Shown here in pieces: positions 12,101 through 20,020 of a stretch of DNA of 64,000 bases. The translations under genes and the position numbers were made by a program. The number at the start of each line of letters is the position of its first letter. Positions within the stretch are counted from its first letter, which is position 1. The notes beneath the pieces were generated by a model. The model saw only the letters and a list, made by a program, of their open reading frames with translations, was not told the DNA's origin and did not search any database. The stretch comes from Vibrio hyugaensis (lineage in GTDB: Bacteria > Pseudomonadota > Gammaproteobacteria > Enterobacterales > Vibrionaceae). The stretch spans positions 372,001 to 436,000 of the forward strand of contig NZ_CP025794.1 of the NCBI RefSeq assembly GCF_002906655.1, read 5' to 3'.

Positions 12101-12684
12101 TCTACATCGACAGTAAGCACACGTTGGAAGTCGATTTGAATGATGGTGCGTATGCCTTCTATGGTGCGGTAGGCGACACAGTGGAAACGTTAGACTTCGA
12201 TTACGTGCTTACCGATAACGATGGTGACCAATCTGAAAATACACTTCAGTTTGTGATTGACGAAAATGGTGGTGTAAACGCAGCGAGCGGTGGTGCTGCG
12301 AACATCATTGAAGCGGAAGTGGATGTAAGCCATGACATTTTAATTGGTAATGACAATGAAGCGGACATATTTAGATGGGTTAATGACTCACTAGATTCCG
12401 GCACGGACTTGGTGCGTGGCTTTGAACGAGACCTCGACATCCTAGATCTAAACCAAGTTGTCGAAGATGCAGGGCATAACACCATTGAAGAGCTGCTCAA
12501 TAGTATCGACCTAAATGTTGACGGCGAAGATCTATCACTTGAAATCACCCACAACGAGGGCAATTCCATCCAAACGATCGTCATTGAAAAAGGAGCTTCC
12601 GAGTTTAGCGACTTGATCATCGGAAATATGGACTTTGAAAGAGATGTCTTATCGGCTCTCACGAAAATAAATTTAGACTCATAA
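6178..12684 (+). CDS. Retention-module RTX-type adhesin with Calx-beta repeats and VWA domain (LapA-like)
   Basis: This is a 2168-residue type I secreted adhesin. Residues ~1-75 form the retention module that jams in the TolC pore (start MNNATLRSLLGQTVVIGLDG). PAAG at residues 88-91 matches the di-alanine LapG protease site. Seven Calx-beta-like repeats of 136 residues follow (about 160-1105), then VCBS/T1SS-143-like domains (about 1105-1720), a VWA domain with MIDAS DVSGS (Asp about 1732), and a short RTX-like block with secretion tail. In the LapA system, c-di-GMP-bound LapD sequesters LapG and keeps the adhesin on the surface; low c-di-GMP lets LapG release it. lapD/lapG are not in this window. 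I chose the ATG at 6178 because GAGGT lies just upstream and the retention module begins there; an in-frame ATG at 6160 lacks a site. Ends at a strong terminator. Confidence 0.9.
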   Translation: MNNATLRSLLGQTVVIGLDGNLRELEQGEAPAQGEVLVSDLSNESTPNVRIVTQESQEPVEITDDVARVVEAIAQGDDPTQLGTEFEPAAGESDGSSPQASGVIDRTGAESLAATDFETVGLASLGLSETQILTLLELYFSGFVSQPSQIADVIIQDISSPTVNEGEDVNFDVTLDGPTSEETELAFSLDDGSASGGQEGNGADFLNNTVTITFEDGTEQQLSVDENGDFTIVVPSETTTFAVTVETFNDDLFEGDETFTLNGSTPNQQEPVTGTATISDDGDGPGDSPDDDRPTVLSISDTTVNEGEPAVFEIVLSNPNESETTVTLTLSDGSATGGADFENTSVLVTFSDGTSQSVSVADDGFFTVMVPANDTDFSVTVVTNNDEVLEGDETFTLTASTPAQEEPAEGTATISDDGDGPGQNPDDDRPNVASITDATVNEGEAATLVVNLSNPSATNTVVTMQLTGDTATSGVDFSDTTVTITFSDNTSEVALLNPDGTFEVNVPENTTTFSVTVDTFKDDILEGAETFTLSGATSTQNTPAEGTGTIVDDGSGPGPEPDDDRPVVASISNATVNEGDRATLDVTLSNPSTTNTVVSMTLADGTADGGVDYTDTSVTITYADNSTQVVAVNSDGTFDVTVPANDTTYSVTVSTTDDDVFEGPETFTLSGSTSTQNTPAQGTGTIVDDGSGPGPEPDDDRPIVASISNATVNEGDPATLDVTLSNPSTTDTVVNMTLADGTADGGVDYTDTSVTITYADNSTQVVAVNPDGTFDVNVPANDTTYSVTVNTTDDDVFEGPETFTLSGSTSTQNTPAQGTGTIVDDGSGPGPEPDDDRPVVASISSATVNEGDPATLDVTLSNPSTTNTVVSMTLADGTADGGVDYADTSVTITYADNSTQVLAVNPDGTFDVTVPANDTTYSVTVNTTDDDVFEGPETFTLSGSTSTQSTPAQGTGTIVDDGSGPGPEPDDDRPIVASISNATVNEGDPATLDVTLSNPSTTDTVVSMTLADGTADGGVDYTDTSVTITYADNSTQVVAVNPDGTFDVTVPANDTTYSVTVNTINDTVFESSETFTLAGATSIQNTPVQGTGTILDNDAPPAIGNVVDAIVSEEGLPDGIADNMGTPSDSTNSASFVGSFTVSDPDTTNVSVVLSGSNGLASGGEPVTWSWNANTQTLTASTASIASVATVVLTEPNAAGQGTWGYTITLLEPLDHPVNDVEDLIDFDLQISVSDGQTTSSQSMNVVVEDDCPTVPTSSQAVDVSLADIPEILTGNISFVGNESDALSRTFGDVEVTALGFLSNESTDLGAAEINQTSSGIGVKSVGNNGYPLANEVDYRFAGDTGVSEQLIIDLGDKIAFGAEIEFEKMFGGELEEGLASFYRDGVLIAQQAFNSDAASGDYAANFSVQQGGFDKVILEATGNGNGPNNADNSDFTVKSITFTGADSAIPVATAEGNLGALYGADGPGSIVLNGAESGLETLDGKVINVAIDPQNPNRLVGEANGELAFEVQLTPSTGKWEFFQYVPLTSPSGDGDIDFSYTIIDNDGDSKTGNFAVNPYAPPIVEGATLNVSEEGLGNAIADDFALNGFMDTTDSTLDMDQLTLGQTVDSVALNVPTANLTSNGEAITWTLSNNDQLLVGSADGEEVIKISVNDTGAISTELLGPIDHPDTSGEDSLNIEVPVVVSNALGLTNSAVANVVIEDDSPDSTSIVHDVVAETKESANVQLIMDVSGSMRTGNRLQIMKDSATQLLNQYESIGQTRVQIIKYSGSATTYAIAGATWLTVDEAKAYIDTLTAGGATNYNRAINEAKDSWDDAGKLPSASNVSYFLSDGQPNPASSFINDAREGSWIDHLTDSENQITALAYGMGVNLMPDQLDRVAYDGFLNQDLDGVVVPDVTQLPPVMLQSVIQPVGGNLMYTTSPDTGIGADGGYISEIEHDGVTYSFDGTDLTVVDNNNDISHAFDDITMLLTIYIDSKHTLEVDLNDGAYAFYGAVGDTVETLDFDYVLTDNDGDQSENTLQFVIDENGGVNAASGGAANIIEAEVDVSHDILIGNDNEADIFRWVNDSLDSGTDLVRGFERDLDILDLNQVVEDAGHNTIEELLNSIDLNVDGEDLSLEITHNEGNSIQTIVIEKGASEFSDLIIGNMDFERDVLSALTKINLDS
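7045..9492 (+). repeat. Six tandem 408-bp Calx-beta repeat units (last four nearly identical)
   Basis: Units begin at the codons for DDDRP at 7045, 7453, 7861, 8269, 8677 and 9085, exactly 408 bp (136 codons) apart; a more diverged first copy precedes them from about 6655. The four units from 7861 share long identical DNA stretches, while the first copies differ at many third positions. The last unit breaks off at GTILDND. Each unit encodes a Calx-beta-like module with VNEG, DGSA/DGTA and EGPETFTL signatures. Confidence 0.95.
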
Positions 12685-12685
12685 T

Positions 12686-12710
12686 AAAAAAGGGCCGACA
12701 GGCCCTTTTT
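12686..12710. terminator. Bidirectional terminator between adhesin 2 and rlmI
   Basis: An A-run plus GGGCC, GACA loop, GGCCC plus T-run forms a strong stem directly after the adhesin stop. The mirror-image A-run also makes it usable for rlmI on the minus strand. Confidence 0.88.
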
Positions 12711-12751
12711 CTTTGCTTCAATTCTTTATTGCTGGCTTTAAGCAAGCCCGA

Positions 12752-13945
12752 TTATAGAACTTTACACGCAAATCCTTTCAGGTAGAAACCTTCTGGGTAG
12801 GCTGTATCCGTTGGGTGATCGGCTGCTTGTTCAAAACGCTCTACAAATTTTACTTGGCGATTTGCATCTACTGCGGCGTCAGCAATGATTTTTTGGAACA
12901 GAACTTGGTCCATTAAGCCTGAGCAAGAGTAGGTCAGTAGCGTGCCACCCGGGTTTAGAATTTGCATCGCCAACATGTTGATGTCTTTGTAGCCGCGGCA
13001 TGCTCCGTTTAGCTGTGCTTTACTTTCTGCGAACTTCGGTGGATCCATGATCACAACATCGAACTTCGTACCTTGGTCACGGTATTCGCGTAGCAGTTTG
13101 AACACGTCAGCGTTTAGGAAAACAGCGCGTTTTTTCGAGATATCGAATTCGTTCAGTTCTGCGTTGAACTTGGCAGTGTCTAGAGCAGGTTGTGATACGT
13201 CCGCATTGATAACGCGTTTTGCGCCGCCTTTTAGTGCATACAAACCAAAACCGCCGGTGTACGAGAAACAGTTCAGAACTTCTTTGTCTTTCACGTACTT
13301 CATCGCTTGTTGGCGGCTATCACGTTGGTCTAGGTAGAAACCCGTTTTATGACCGCCGACGATATCGACACTGATCTTCACTCCATTCTCTTCAATCACC
13401 ACTGATTTTGGTGGCTCTTCACCGTGCAGTACGCCAGTGGTTTCTTTCAAACCTTCTTTCTTACGTACCGCGACGTCTGAACGCTCGTAAACGTTGTAGT
13501 CAGGGAAGCACTCAACCAAAGCATCAACAATCGCTTGCTTGTTGTATTCTGCGCCCGCACTTAGAAGCTGACACACAAAGAAGTTTTGGTAACGGTCGAT
13601 AGTAACGCCAGGCATACCATCAGACTCTGCCGCGATAAGACGGTAGCCAGTTAGGCCATCGCGTTCGATAATGTCTTCACGAAGAAGCTGAGCGTTGTTG
13701 AAACGCTTAACGAAGAAGGCTTTGTTGATTTCTTCTTTTTCAAAACTCCAGATACGAGCACGGATTTGAGACTCTGGTGAGTATGCTGCTTTAGCTAGCC
13801 ATTTTCCGTCGTGAGTGAATACATCAACGGTTTCGCCGAGCGCTGGTTCGCCCTCAACTTTACTGATGCCTCGAGAGAAGATCCAAGGGTGCTTGCGCTT
13901 AACCGATTTCTCACGACCTTTTACCAAATAGATAGCAGCTGTCAT
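12752..13945 (-). CDS. rlmI: 23S rRNA m5C1962 methyltransferase RlmI
   Basis: This is a 397-residue SAM-dependent cytosine-5 methyltransferase acting on C1962 of 23S rRNA. A PUA RNA-binding domain occupies the N-terminus ([18 protein letters not shown]). The Rossmann catalytic domain shows the SAM motif [14 protein letters not shown], the motif DPPKF and the SCSGLM Cys region. The long open frame extends to 14026, but the ATG at 13945 gives the family's usual start and length (E. coli RlmI is 396 residues) and has an AAGAG-type site upstream. It opens the conserved rlmI-acyP-tusE-yccA block, here with a chemotaxis receptor inserted. Confidence 0.95.
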   Translation of the reverse strand: MTAAIYLVKGREKSVKRKHPWIFSRGISKVEGEPALGETVDVFTHDGKWLAKAAYSPESQIRARIWSFEKEEINKAFFVKRFNNAQLLREDIIERDGLTGYRLIAAESDGMPGVTIDRYQNFFVCQLLSAGAEYNKQAIVDALVECFPDYNVYERSDVAVRKKEGLKETTGVLHGEEPPKSVVIEENGVKISVDIVGGHKTGFYLDQRDSRQQAMKYVKDKEVLNCFSYTGGFGLYALKGGAKRVINADVSQPALDTAKFNAELNEFDISKKRAVFLNADVFKLLREYRDQGTKFDVVIMDPPKFAESKAQLNGACRGYKDINMLAMQILNPGGTLLTYSCSGLMDQVLFQKIIADAAVDANRQVKFVERFEQAADHPTDTAYPEGFYLKGFACKVL

Positions 13946-14098
13946 TTCTTTAGCTCTTGTTGAATTTTGAAAGGGGCGTATTGTCCGGGATGTTGCTTGC
14001 AAAAGCAATATCCGTAGGCAATCCAATTATTTGCTGTCGAGTTAATTGTAGCGGTCATCTCGCTTAAGAATAGAGTTGGCTAGTGTTATTTTGCATAC

Positions 14099-14123
14099 AA
14101 AAAAGGGCCACCGAAGTGACCCT
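14099..14123 (-). terminator. Intrinsic terminator of chemotaxis receptor gene
   Basis: Read on the minus strand: AGGGTCAC, a UUCG tetraloop, GTGGCCCT, then a run of six T. It lies 19 bases past the receptor stop. Confidence 0.85.
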
Positions 14124-14141
14124 AGATTCTGATTCATTCGA

Positions 14142-15545
14142 CTAGGCTTTTAGACCTGTCAGCAACGATTCCATGGTGTCACTTTGAGCTCGAAGCTGCT
14201 CAACGTTTTGCGACGTTGTGCTGATCATCGTACATACATTGTTTGCTTGTATGCGGATCTCTTCAACGCTTGATGCAATATTGTCTGCAACGACACCTTG
14301 CTCTTCAGCGGCGGTGGCAATTTGAATGCTGCTGTCTGAGATAGTTTGGTTCTTGTCTGCCAGTGAGCCTATTTCGTGGTTCACTTCAGCCATCAGAGTT
14401 TGGCCCTCGTTCGCATTATGAACCGTTACTTCCATTAGTTTAGTCAGTGATTGGCTATTACGTTGTAGCGCTTCAATCATTGCTTGGATTTCAACCGTTG
14501 CTTGTTGAGTACGTCCAGCTAGAGCGCGAACCTCATCGGCAACAACCGCAAACCCACGACCTTGTTCACCTGCACGTGCTGCTTCAATAGCCGCGTTTAA
14601 CGCAAGTAGGTTAGTTTGCTCAGAAATGCCATTAATGGTCGTTACCACTTCATCAATCTGTGCAGCATTTGCATCTAACTCTTCTACGGCTTGTGATGCT
14701 GATTGAATCTCAGTCGACAAGTTAGAAATAGAATGCAGCGTGTTTTCAACCTTCACTTGGCCAGATTGAGCGACGCTGCGAGCATCGTCAGTCTGCGTAC
14801 TTGAATCGTGTGCCAGAGTTGCAACTTCACGAATCGTGGAAGCCATCTGCTCTGTTGCACTTGCTAGTGAGTTAAGGTGCTCTTGTTGAGTATTCGAGAT
14901 CTCAGAACTGTTGTGAATCGAAAGGTTCAGATCAGAACTGATTTGCTGCATGAGCGCCACTGATTCTTGAATGGATTGAACCATCTTTTGTTCGCGATCT
15001 GCTACTTTGTCGATGGTAATCGCGATTTCGCTGAACTCATCACGAACGCGGAAGAAATTCATACGCGCTGTTAGATCACCATCCGCAAGCGTGTTGAGAG
15101 CTTTGTTCATCGTAAACATCGCACCACCGATGAAAGTCATGATGTAGTAAACACCAATCGCGATGATGAATAGAGTCACAAGAATAATACTTACTTGCGT
15201 TGTAGAAAGTGCGGTCCATAAAGACTGCTCATGGTTTGCTACAAGGCTAAATGCGCCATTCAGCACGGACACGGAATCTGGGCCAGTACCAAAGGTAATG
15301 GTGTCTGAGCCTGCAATAAGGTTTGCAACTTGAGATTGCGAAAGGTTGCCAGCCTCGATCAGCCCTTTCATCAGCATCAATTCTTCCTGATACAAACCAG
15401 AAATCATGGAGTCAGCGGCACTGTTTAAGACTAAAGTGAGAATGACTAATGCAAGAAGAGGAAGAAAGAAGAGTAAATAGAACTTTTCTTGAATTTTTAA
15501 ATGGATGAGATACTTATCAATCCAACGGAAGGGAATTTCTTTCAT
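14142..15545 (-). CDS. Methyl-accepting chemotaxis protein
   Basis: This is a membrane chemoreceptor of about 467 residues. TM1 lies near residues 20-42 ([19 protein letters not shown]). A short ~75-residue periplasmic sensing segment of unknown ligand follows, then TM2 ([19 protein letters not shown]), a HAMP domain, and the cytoplasmic four-helix signalling domain with the hairpin-tip core ([20 protein letters not shown]) that contacts CheA/CheW. The small sensing region is less than a typical 4HB or Cache module. It stands alone and interrupts the conserved rlmI-acyP order. The frame is open to 15611, but the ATG at 15545 places the terminator-like hairpin at 15563-15585 in the leader instead of in the coding region, so I prefer it. 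Confidence 0.88.
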   Translation of the reverse strand: MKEIPFRWIDKYLIHLKIQEKFYLLFFLPLLALVILTLVLNSAADSMISGLYQEELMLMKGLIEAGNLSQSQVANLIAGSDTITFGTGPDSVSVLNGAFSLVANHEQSLWTALSTTQVSIILVTLFIIAIGVYYIMTFIGGAMFTMNKALNTLADGDLTARMNFFRVRDEFSEIAITIDKVADREQKMVQSIQESVALMQQISSDLNLSIHNSSEISNTQQEHLNSLASATEQMASTIREVATLAHDSSTQTDDARSVAQSGQVKVENTLHSISNLSTEIQSASQAVEELDANAAQIDEVVTTINGISEQTNLLALNAAIEAARAGEQGRGFAVVADEVRALAGRTQQATVEIQAMIEALQRNSQSLTKLMEVTVHNANEGQTLMAEVNHEIGSLADKNQTISDSSIQIATAAEEQGVVADNIASSVEEIRIQANNVCTMISTTSQNVEQLRAQSDTMESLLTGLKA

Positions 15546-15562
15546 AATTATTATAACCATAT

Positions 15563-15585
15563 AAAAACCCACTATCCTTAGTGGG
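15563..15585 (-). promoter_or_regulatory. Terminator-like leader hairpin upstream of chemoreceptor
   Basis: On the minus strand CCCACT-AAGGAT-AGTGGG is followed at once by TTTTT, 17 bases before the preferred ATG of the receptor gene. It could be an attenuator or a block against read-through. The loop contains AAGGA, a possible CsrA or ribosome contact; that is speculative. Confidence 0.4.
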
Positions 15586-15635
15586 GTAAATAGACGCAAA
15601 TAATATATCACTCAAATATAGGGAGCGGTATACGG

Positions 15636-15908
15636 ATGGTACTAAAGTGTGAGAAGTTTCTGATAGTAGGGCATGTTCAAGGGGTAGGATTTCGATACCA
15701 CACGTCACATCAAGGTTTGAAGTTAGGTTTAACGGGGTATGCAAAGAATTTGAACAATGGTGATGTCGAGGTCATCGCTTGTGGTACAGAGGCGCAAATT
15801 GCAGCGTTTTCGGCGTGGCTGGAGGATGGTCCGCGGACGGCAACGGTAGAAAGCGTTACCCAAGAGGGTGTGTCTTACAAACCTTTCCGCGGATTTAAGA
15901 TCTTATAG
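15636..15908 (+). CDS. acyP: Acylphosphatase
   Basis: This is a 90-residue small cytosolic enzyme hydrolysing the carboxyl-phosphate bond of acylphosphates. The family signature [12 protein letters not shown] carries the phosphate-binding loop and catalytic Arg (about residue 20), and [13 protein letters not shown] carries the catalytic Asn (about 38). Length is standard. It corresponds to yccX in the E. coli rlmI-yccX-tusE-yccA order, but lies divergent from the inserted chemoreceptor. Confidence 0.93.
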   Translation: MVLKCEKFLIVGHVQGVGFRYHTSHQGLKLGLTGYAKNLNNGDVEVIACGTEAQIAAFSAWLEDGPRTATVESVTQEGVSYKPFRGFKIL

Positions 15909-15955
15909 TTTTATAAGCAGTGATCTTTTAAGTGGTGTTTTTGCAAACTAGAGCA

Positions 15956-16285
15956 CTACAAGCATTTCGCTGGCTTTGGCAGACCTGCCAATTTTGTTGC
16001 TTGCTTTGCAGGGCCTTTCTTAAATAATTTGAATAGGTACTTACTGTTACCTTTTTCTGGGCCGTGTGCTTTTTCCATCGCCTTCACAAGCATTCTTACC
16101 GCAGGTGAGGTGTTGAACTCCTCATAAAAGTCGCGTACGAAGTGAACCACTTCTAAGTGCGCATCGGTAAGCTCGATCTCTTCATCTTTTGCTAGAAGCT
16201 CAATCATGCCTTCTTCCCACTGAGTGTGGTCAAGTAGGTAGCCTTGAGCGTCGGTTTCAATTTCTTTGCCGTTGTAAACGAACAT
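15956..16285 (-). CDS. tusE: Sulfurtransferase TusE (DsrC family)
   Basis: This is a 109-residue sulfur-relay protein that takes persulfide sulfur from TusBCD and passes it to MnmA for 2-thiouridine synthesis in tRNA. The DsrC/TusE fold is recognisable ([27 protein letters not shown]), and the essential penultimate Cys108 is in the C-terminal KPAKCL. The DsrC-type second Cys, about ten residues before, is absent, which points to TusE and not dissimilatory DsrC. It converges with acyP. Confidence 0.93.
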   Translation of the reverse strand: MFVYNGKEIETDAQGYLLDHTQWEEGMIELLAKDEEIELTDAHLEVVHFVRDFYEEFNTSPAVRMLVKAMEKAHGPEKGNSKYLFKLFKKGPAKQATKLAGLPKPAKCL

Positions 16286-16693
16286 AGCTTTGTTTCCGCT
16301 AAGTAACCATTGATACGTATAGGGTAGCGTAGAGCGAAGCTTAGACTCAACAAAAGAATCTTTGAAGGCTTCTGAGCGAAGTAAATTTACACAATTGATA
16401 GCAGAAAAAGAAAGTCCTGGCAGGAGGGGTTAATTACTCTGATTATTCACAAGAATGTAAATTTATTCATCTTGTTAGAAAATTCTCGGGGTGAGTATCT
16501 GTATGTTTGCATTTTTATCCAAAGTTATTCATTTTTCGTTGTCTTTTTTAATAGTTTCATATGTTTAAGTGAGGTGTTGACGAACAATGATTCGCTTACG
16601 ACGTTGTGTTTGTTGTTATGGGGCGATATTCTCTTGGTTTAATAATTAACCTGTGTTCAGGTTATAAACCAAAATCATGACAAGGAGTTAGTC
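16286..16693. other. Intergenic region upstream of tusE and the ParB-like remnant
   Basis: About 400 bases of AT-rich DNA without a convincing ORF or RNA gene. It contains the tusE promoter region and, at 16682-16687, the ribosome binding site AAGGAG of the following pseudogene. I see no repeat or strong palindrome. Confidence 0.5.
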
Positions 16694-17068
16694 GTGTCGA
16701 AACAACGTTATATTGAGATTAACGATAACGTCAAATCCACTTGGTCTATCGAGCGTATTTGGAAGCTCGCAGAATCTTTACCCGTAGAAGAAATTGCAAT
16801 TGATGACATCAAAGGTCCGAATGAGGTGACTTAGTTTAGTGAAGAAGGGCCGCTGCCAACCTGTCGTGAAATAGCGAAACATTGCCAACGTATCAACAAC
16901 GCCGATTTGTCGTATCCCGTCATATTAACCAGTGATTATCGAGTCTTTGATGGCATGCATCGCATTGCCAAGAAAATCATGTTGGGAGAGGAAACCATCC
17001 AAGTGAGACGGTTTAGAGAAAATCCAGAGGCTGACGAAGTTATCGAGTTGGCGGTAGACCAAGCATAA
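16694..17068 (+). pseudogene. ParB-like nuclease-fold protein interrupted by an in-frame TAG
   Basis: A GTG start at 16694, with AAGGAG six bases upstream, opens a 124-codon frame that is continuous to TAA at 17066-17068 except for one TAG at 16832-16834. Codons on both sides read as one protein: the N-terminal half has SIERIWKLAESLPVEEIAIDD, and the part after the stop has FSEEGPLPTCREIAKHC, YPVILTSDYRVFDGMHR and VRRFRENPE. The DYRVFDGMHRIAKK segment resembles the conserved core of small ParB/sulfiredoxin-fold proteins. TAG is one base from TGG (Trp), the likely ancestral codon. It is followed by a good terminator, so it was a real monocistronic gene. The break could be a true mutation or a base error. 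Confidence 0.75.
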
Positions 17069-17089
17069 CAAACTGAATTACTTGCAAAG

Positions 17090-17118
17090 AAAAGCCCGAA
17101 GTAGAACTTCGGGCTTTT
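17090..17118. terminator. Bidirectional terminator between ParB-like remnant and yccA
   Basis: A 13-bp perfect stem AAAAGCCCGAAGT / ACTTCGGGCTTTT with an AGA loop lies between two convergent genes. Confidence 0.9.
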
Positions 17119-17141
17119 GAGTTTTAATTCAATCTAACGAA

Positions 17142-17804
17142 TTAATCGTCGTTCATGATGCCTAGGATGCTTAGTAGGCTGATGAAGATGTTGTAGATTG
17201 AAACGTATAGCGTAATCGTTGCAGAGATGTAGTTTGTTTCACCGCCACGGATGATGCCTTGCGTAGTCATCAAAATAGCCATGGTAGAGAAAACAATAAA
17301 CAAGCTGCTCATTGCTAGGTGCAGGATAGTTGATTGGATAAAGATGCTCGCAATCATACCTACTACTAGAACAACGAATAGAGACAACATCAGGCCACCC
17401 ATCATAGATAGGTCGCGTTTGGTTGTTAGAGCGTAAGCAGAAGCTGCCATGAATGACAGAGCGGTACCGCCAAGTGCAGTAAGAACCACATCGCCCATAC
17501 CAGCGCCGATGTACATGTTTAGAATTGGACCGATGGTGTAACCCAAGAAACCAGTAAATAGGAATGTAAATACCAGACCCATGCTGTTGTTACGGTTCTT
17601 TTCAGTCAGGAATAGTAAGCCGTAGAAACCAACCAACATCAGGATAATGCCCGGACGTGGCAAGTTAAACGCCATTGAAACGCCAGCAACCAGTGCTGAC
17701 CATAGTAAAGTCATTGAAAGTAGTGCATATGTATTACGCAATACTTTGTTGGTTTGTAGAGCACTCTCTTGAGTAGTAGTGCGTGAAAACATAGGACTGT
17801 TCAT
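17142..17804 (-). CDS. yccA: YccA, Bax inhibitor-1 family membrane protein (FtsH modulator)
   Basis: This is a 220-residue inner-membrane protein with seven predicted transmembrane helices, beginning near residue 24 (TYALLSMTLLWSALVAGVSM) and ending in the Asp-rich tail GIMNDD typical of the BI-1 family. E. coli YccA is a substrate and inhibitor of the FtsH protease and protects SecY when translocation jams. Its position after tusE matches E. coli even though the ParB-like remnant intervenes. The ATG at 17804 has a GAGG-like site (minus strand ATAGAGGAAG) upstream. Confidence 0.92.
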   Translation of the reverse strand: MNSPMFSRTTTQESALQTNKVLRNTYALLSMTLLWSALVAGVSMAFNLPRPGIILMLVGFYGLLFLTEKNRNNSMGLVFTFLFTGFLGYTIGPILNMYIGAGMGDVVLTALGGTALSFMAASAYALTTKRDLSMMGGLMLSLFVVLVVGMIASIFIQSTILHLAMSSLFIVFSTMAILMTTQGIIRGGETNYISATITLYVSIYNIFISLLSILGIMNDD

Positions 17805-18085
17805 AATCTTCCTCTATAAGGGACCGTCTTATCTTTGATATATAGACATATATGGGCCCGAAAGTTCAAAAAATCAAGCCCGACACGTCTATCTCTAGAA
17901 CAAAATAATAATAGAAATAGTGTGTTATGTATGTGGCAACTTGTAACACAATATTACTGCCTTGCATAGTTAGGAAGGGCTTGGCAATCAAAGGTATGAA
18001 GGTTACCTCACGAACTTTTTTGTAAAATCGAACAAATTTACAACGTATTGAATCAACTGGATTTTCGTAACATCGATTTGAGGCA
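17805..18085. other. Intergenic region upstream of yccA
   Basis: About 280 bases containing the yccA promoter region (minus strand) and the stretch beyond the aap terminator. An 85-codon minus-strand frame here overlaps the terminator and has no recognisable start site, so I do not call a gene. Nothing else is visible. Confidence 0.5.
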
Positions 18086-18120
18086 AACAAAAAGCGCCGA
18101 TTTTTTTCGAATCGACGCTT
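18086..18120 (-). terminator. Terminator of the aap operon
   Basis: Read on the minus strand: AAGCGTCGATT, short loop, AATCGGCGCTT (one G-U pair), then TTTTTG. It lies about 30 bases downstream of the aapP stop. Confidence 0.82.
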
Positions 18121-18148
18121 CACTTTTTTAGCGTTTTTTTGCGACTAA

Positions 18149-18898
18149 TTAATGGTGAAGAATTTGCGCAAGGAAGTTCTGAGTTCGATCAGATTGTGGA
18201 TTTTCAAAGAAATCGACAGGGTTGTTCTCTTCGATGATTTCGCCTGCGTCCATGAAGATAACGCGATCTGCGACTTCTTTCGCGAAGCCCATTTCGTGTG
18301 TTACACAAAGCATGGTCATGCCTTCTTCCGCCAGTTCAACCATTACATCAAGAACCTCACGTACCATTTCTGGATCGAGCGCTGATGTCGGTTCATCAAA
18401 CAACATCACCTTTGGGCTCATGCAAAGAGAGCGTGCAATCGCTACACGTTGTTGCTGACCACCTGAAAGCTGACCTGGATACTTATCTGCTTGATCTGGG
18501 ATCTTAACACGCTCTAGGTACTGCATCGCGATGGCTTCCGCTTCTTCCTTTGGCATCTTCTTCACCCAAATTGGGGCAAGTGTACAGTTCTCTAGAACCG
18601 TTAGGTGAGGGAAGAGATTAAAGTGCTGGAAACACATGCCGACTTCGCGACGAACGGCTTCGATGTTCTTTAGGTCTTCGGTTAATTCGGTGCCTGAAAC
18701 ATAGATGTTGCCTGCTTGATGTTCTTCCAAGCGGTTGATACAACGAATCATGGTCGATTTGCCAGAGCCAGAAGGACCACAGATAACAATCTTTTCGCCT
18801 TTCTTTACATCGAGGTTGATGTTCTTTAGTACGTGAAACTCACCATACCACTTATTCATGTCCTTCAGCTGGATCATATAGTCTTGTTGTTGCGTCAT
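18149..18898 (-). CDS. aapP: General L-amino acid ABC importer ATPase AapP
   Basis: This is a 249-residue cytoplasmic ATPase of a polar amino-acid importer. Walker A is GPSGSGKST (about 41-49), the ABC signature LSGGQQQR (about 145-152) and Walker [14 protein letters not shown], with the H-loop His in CVTHEMGF. It is the last gene of the four-gene operon aapJ-aapQ-aapM-aapP, separated from aapM by 23 bases. AapP hydrolyses ATP to drive uptake of L-amino acids delivered by periplasmic AapJ. Substrate range is taken from the Aap family and not shown by sequence. Confidence 0.95.
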   Translation of the reverse strand: MTQQQDYMIQLKDMNKWYGEFHVLKNINLDVKKGEKIVICGPSGSGKSTMIRCINRLEEHQAGNIYVSGTELTEDLKNIEAVRREVGMCFQHFNLFPHLTVLENCTLAPIWVKKMPKEEAEAIAMQYLERVKIPDQADKYPGQLSGGQQQRVAIARSLCMSPKVMLFDEPTSALDPEMVREVLDVMVELAEEGMTMLCVTHEMGFAKEVADRVIFMDAGEIIEENNPVDFFENPQSDRTQNFLAQILHH

Positions 18899-18921
18899 AA
18901 TACGTCCTTGATCTTGATGAG

Positions 18922-20019
18922 TTATCGTTTGTGACCGGTATGAAGTCTATTTTCGAGCCATATCGAGTAGCGTGACATGCCAAAACAGAATACCCAAAAC
19001 ACTAACGCGACAAATACATAACTTTCTGTAGCGAAGCCTAACCATTCAGGGTCAGTGTTCGCTGCTTGTCCTATACCAAGTACATCAAACATACCGATAA
19101 TAAGCACAAGGCTGGTGTCTTTGAACAAACCAATAAAGGTGTTCACGATAGAAGGGATAGTAATCTTAAGAGCCTGAGGCAAGATGATCAGTCCCATCTT
19201 TTTCCAATAGCTTAAACCTAACGCATCGGCGGCTTCGTACTGGCCCTTTGGAATCGCTTGTAAGCCACCACGCACCACTTCTGCCATATAAGCGGCACTG
19301 AACATCACAACACCGATTAGGGCGCGGATAAGTTTGTCCGTTTCTGAGCCTTGGGCAAGAAAGAGCGGGAGCATGACGGATGCCATGAAGAGTACCGTAA
19401 TTAAAGGTACCCCTCGCCATACCTCAATATAGATAGTACAAATACTGCGGATGATAGGCATGTCCGAACGACGGCCTAACGCTAACGCCACACCAATAGG
19501 TAAGGAGACGACGATACCGACTAAGGCGATGATCAGCGTAACCAGCAAGCCACCCCATTTATGTGTCTCAACCACTTCTAGGCCGAATACCCCGCCATAC
19601 AATAATGCTGCGATAATGAACGGGTATATGTTCACAAAGAATAGCCAAATCCAAATACGTTTTGGGGTCTTCTCGTAAGCGAGGAGTGCTGTGAATATCG
19701 CCAAGGTAATGTAGAACAAACGTGGTCGCCACAGTTCAGCTTCTGGATAGAAACCGTACATAAACTGCTCCCAGCGTACGCTAATAAATACCCAACATGC
19801 GCCTTCACGGGAACAGTCATCTCTCGTTGTGCCAACCCAATCGGCATTAATGAATGCCCAATCCGCAATGTTCCAAAGTGCAGAAAACACAATGTAGGCA
19901 AGGATGATGGTAACAACCGAGTTAACTGGGCCGTTGAATAGGTTTTTGCGCAGCCATCCCACAATACCGACGGTATTGGACGGAGGTGGAAGATCAGGCT
20001 GAAATTGATGTGTGCTCAT
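18922..20019 (-). CDS. aapM: General L-amino acid ABC importer permease AapM
   Basis: This is a 365-residue inner-membrane permease of the HisMQ type. A long N-terminal extension with extra helices precedes the ABC-permease core (about 170-355), which holds the His/Glu/Gln/Arg-type TM block ([30 protein letters not shown]) and the EAA loop ([24 protein letters not shown]) that docks to AapP. Starts one base after the aapQ stop, so the two subunits are translationally coupled and presumably heterodimerise. Confidence 0.94.
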   Translation of the reverse strand: MSTHQFQPDLPPPSNTVGIVGWLRKNLFNGPVNSVVTIILAYIVFSALWNIADWAFINADWVGTTRDDCSREGACWVFISVRWEQFMYGFYPEAELWRPRLFYITLAIFTALLAYEKTPKRIWIWLFFVNIYPFIIAALLYGGVFGLEVVETHKWGGLLVTLIIALVGIVVSLPIGVALALGRRSDMPIIRSICTIYIEVWRGVPLITVLFMASVMLPLFLAQGSETDKLIRALIGVVMFSAAYMAEVVRGGLQAIPKGQYEAADALGLSYWKKMGLIILPQALKITIPSIVNTFIGLFKDTSLVLIIGMFDVLGIGQAANTDPEWLGFATESYVFVALVFWVFCFGMSRYSIWLENRLHTGHKR

Positions 20020-20020
20020 A

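Noticed and set aside
17866..18123. 85-codon minus-strand ORF between aapP and yccA
   Set aside because: Begins inside the aap terminator hairpin and has no plausible start or similarity.
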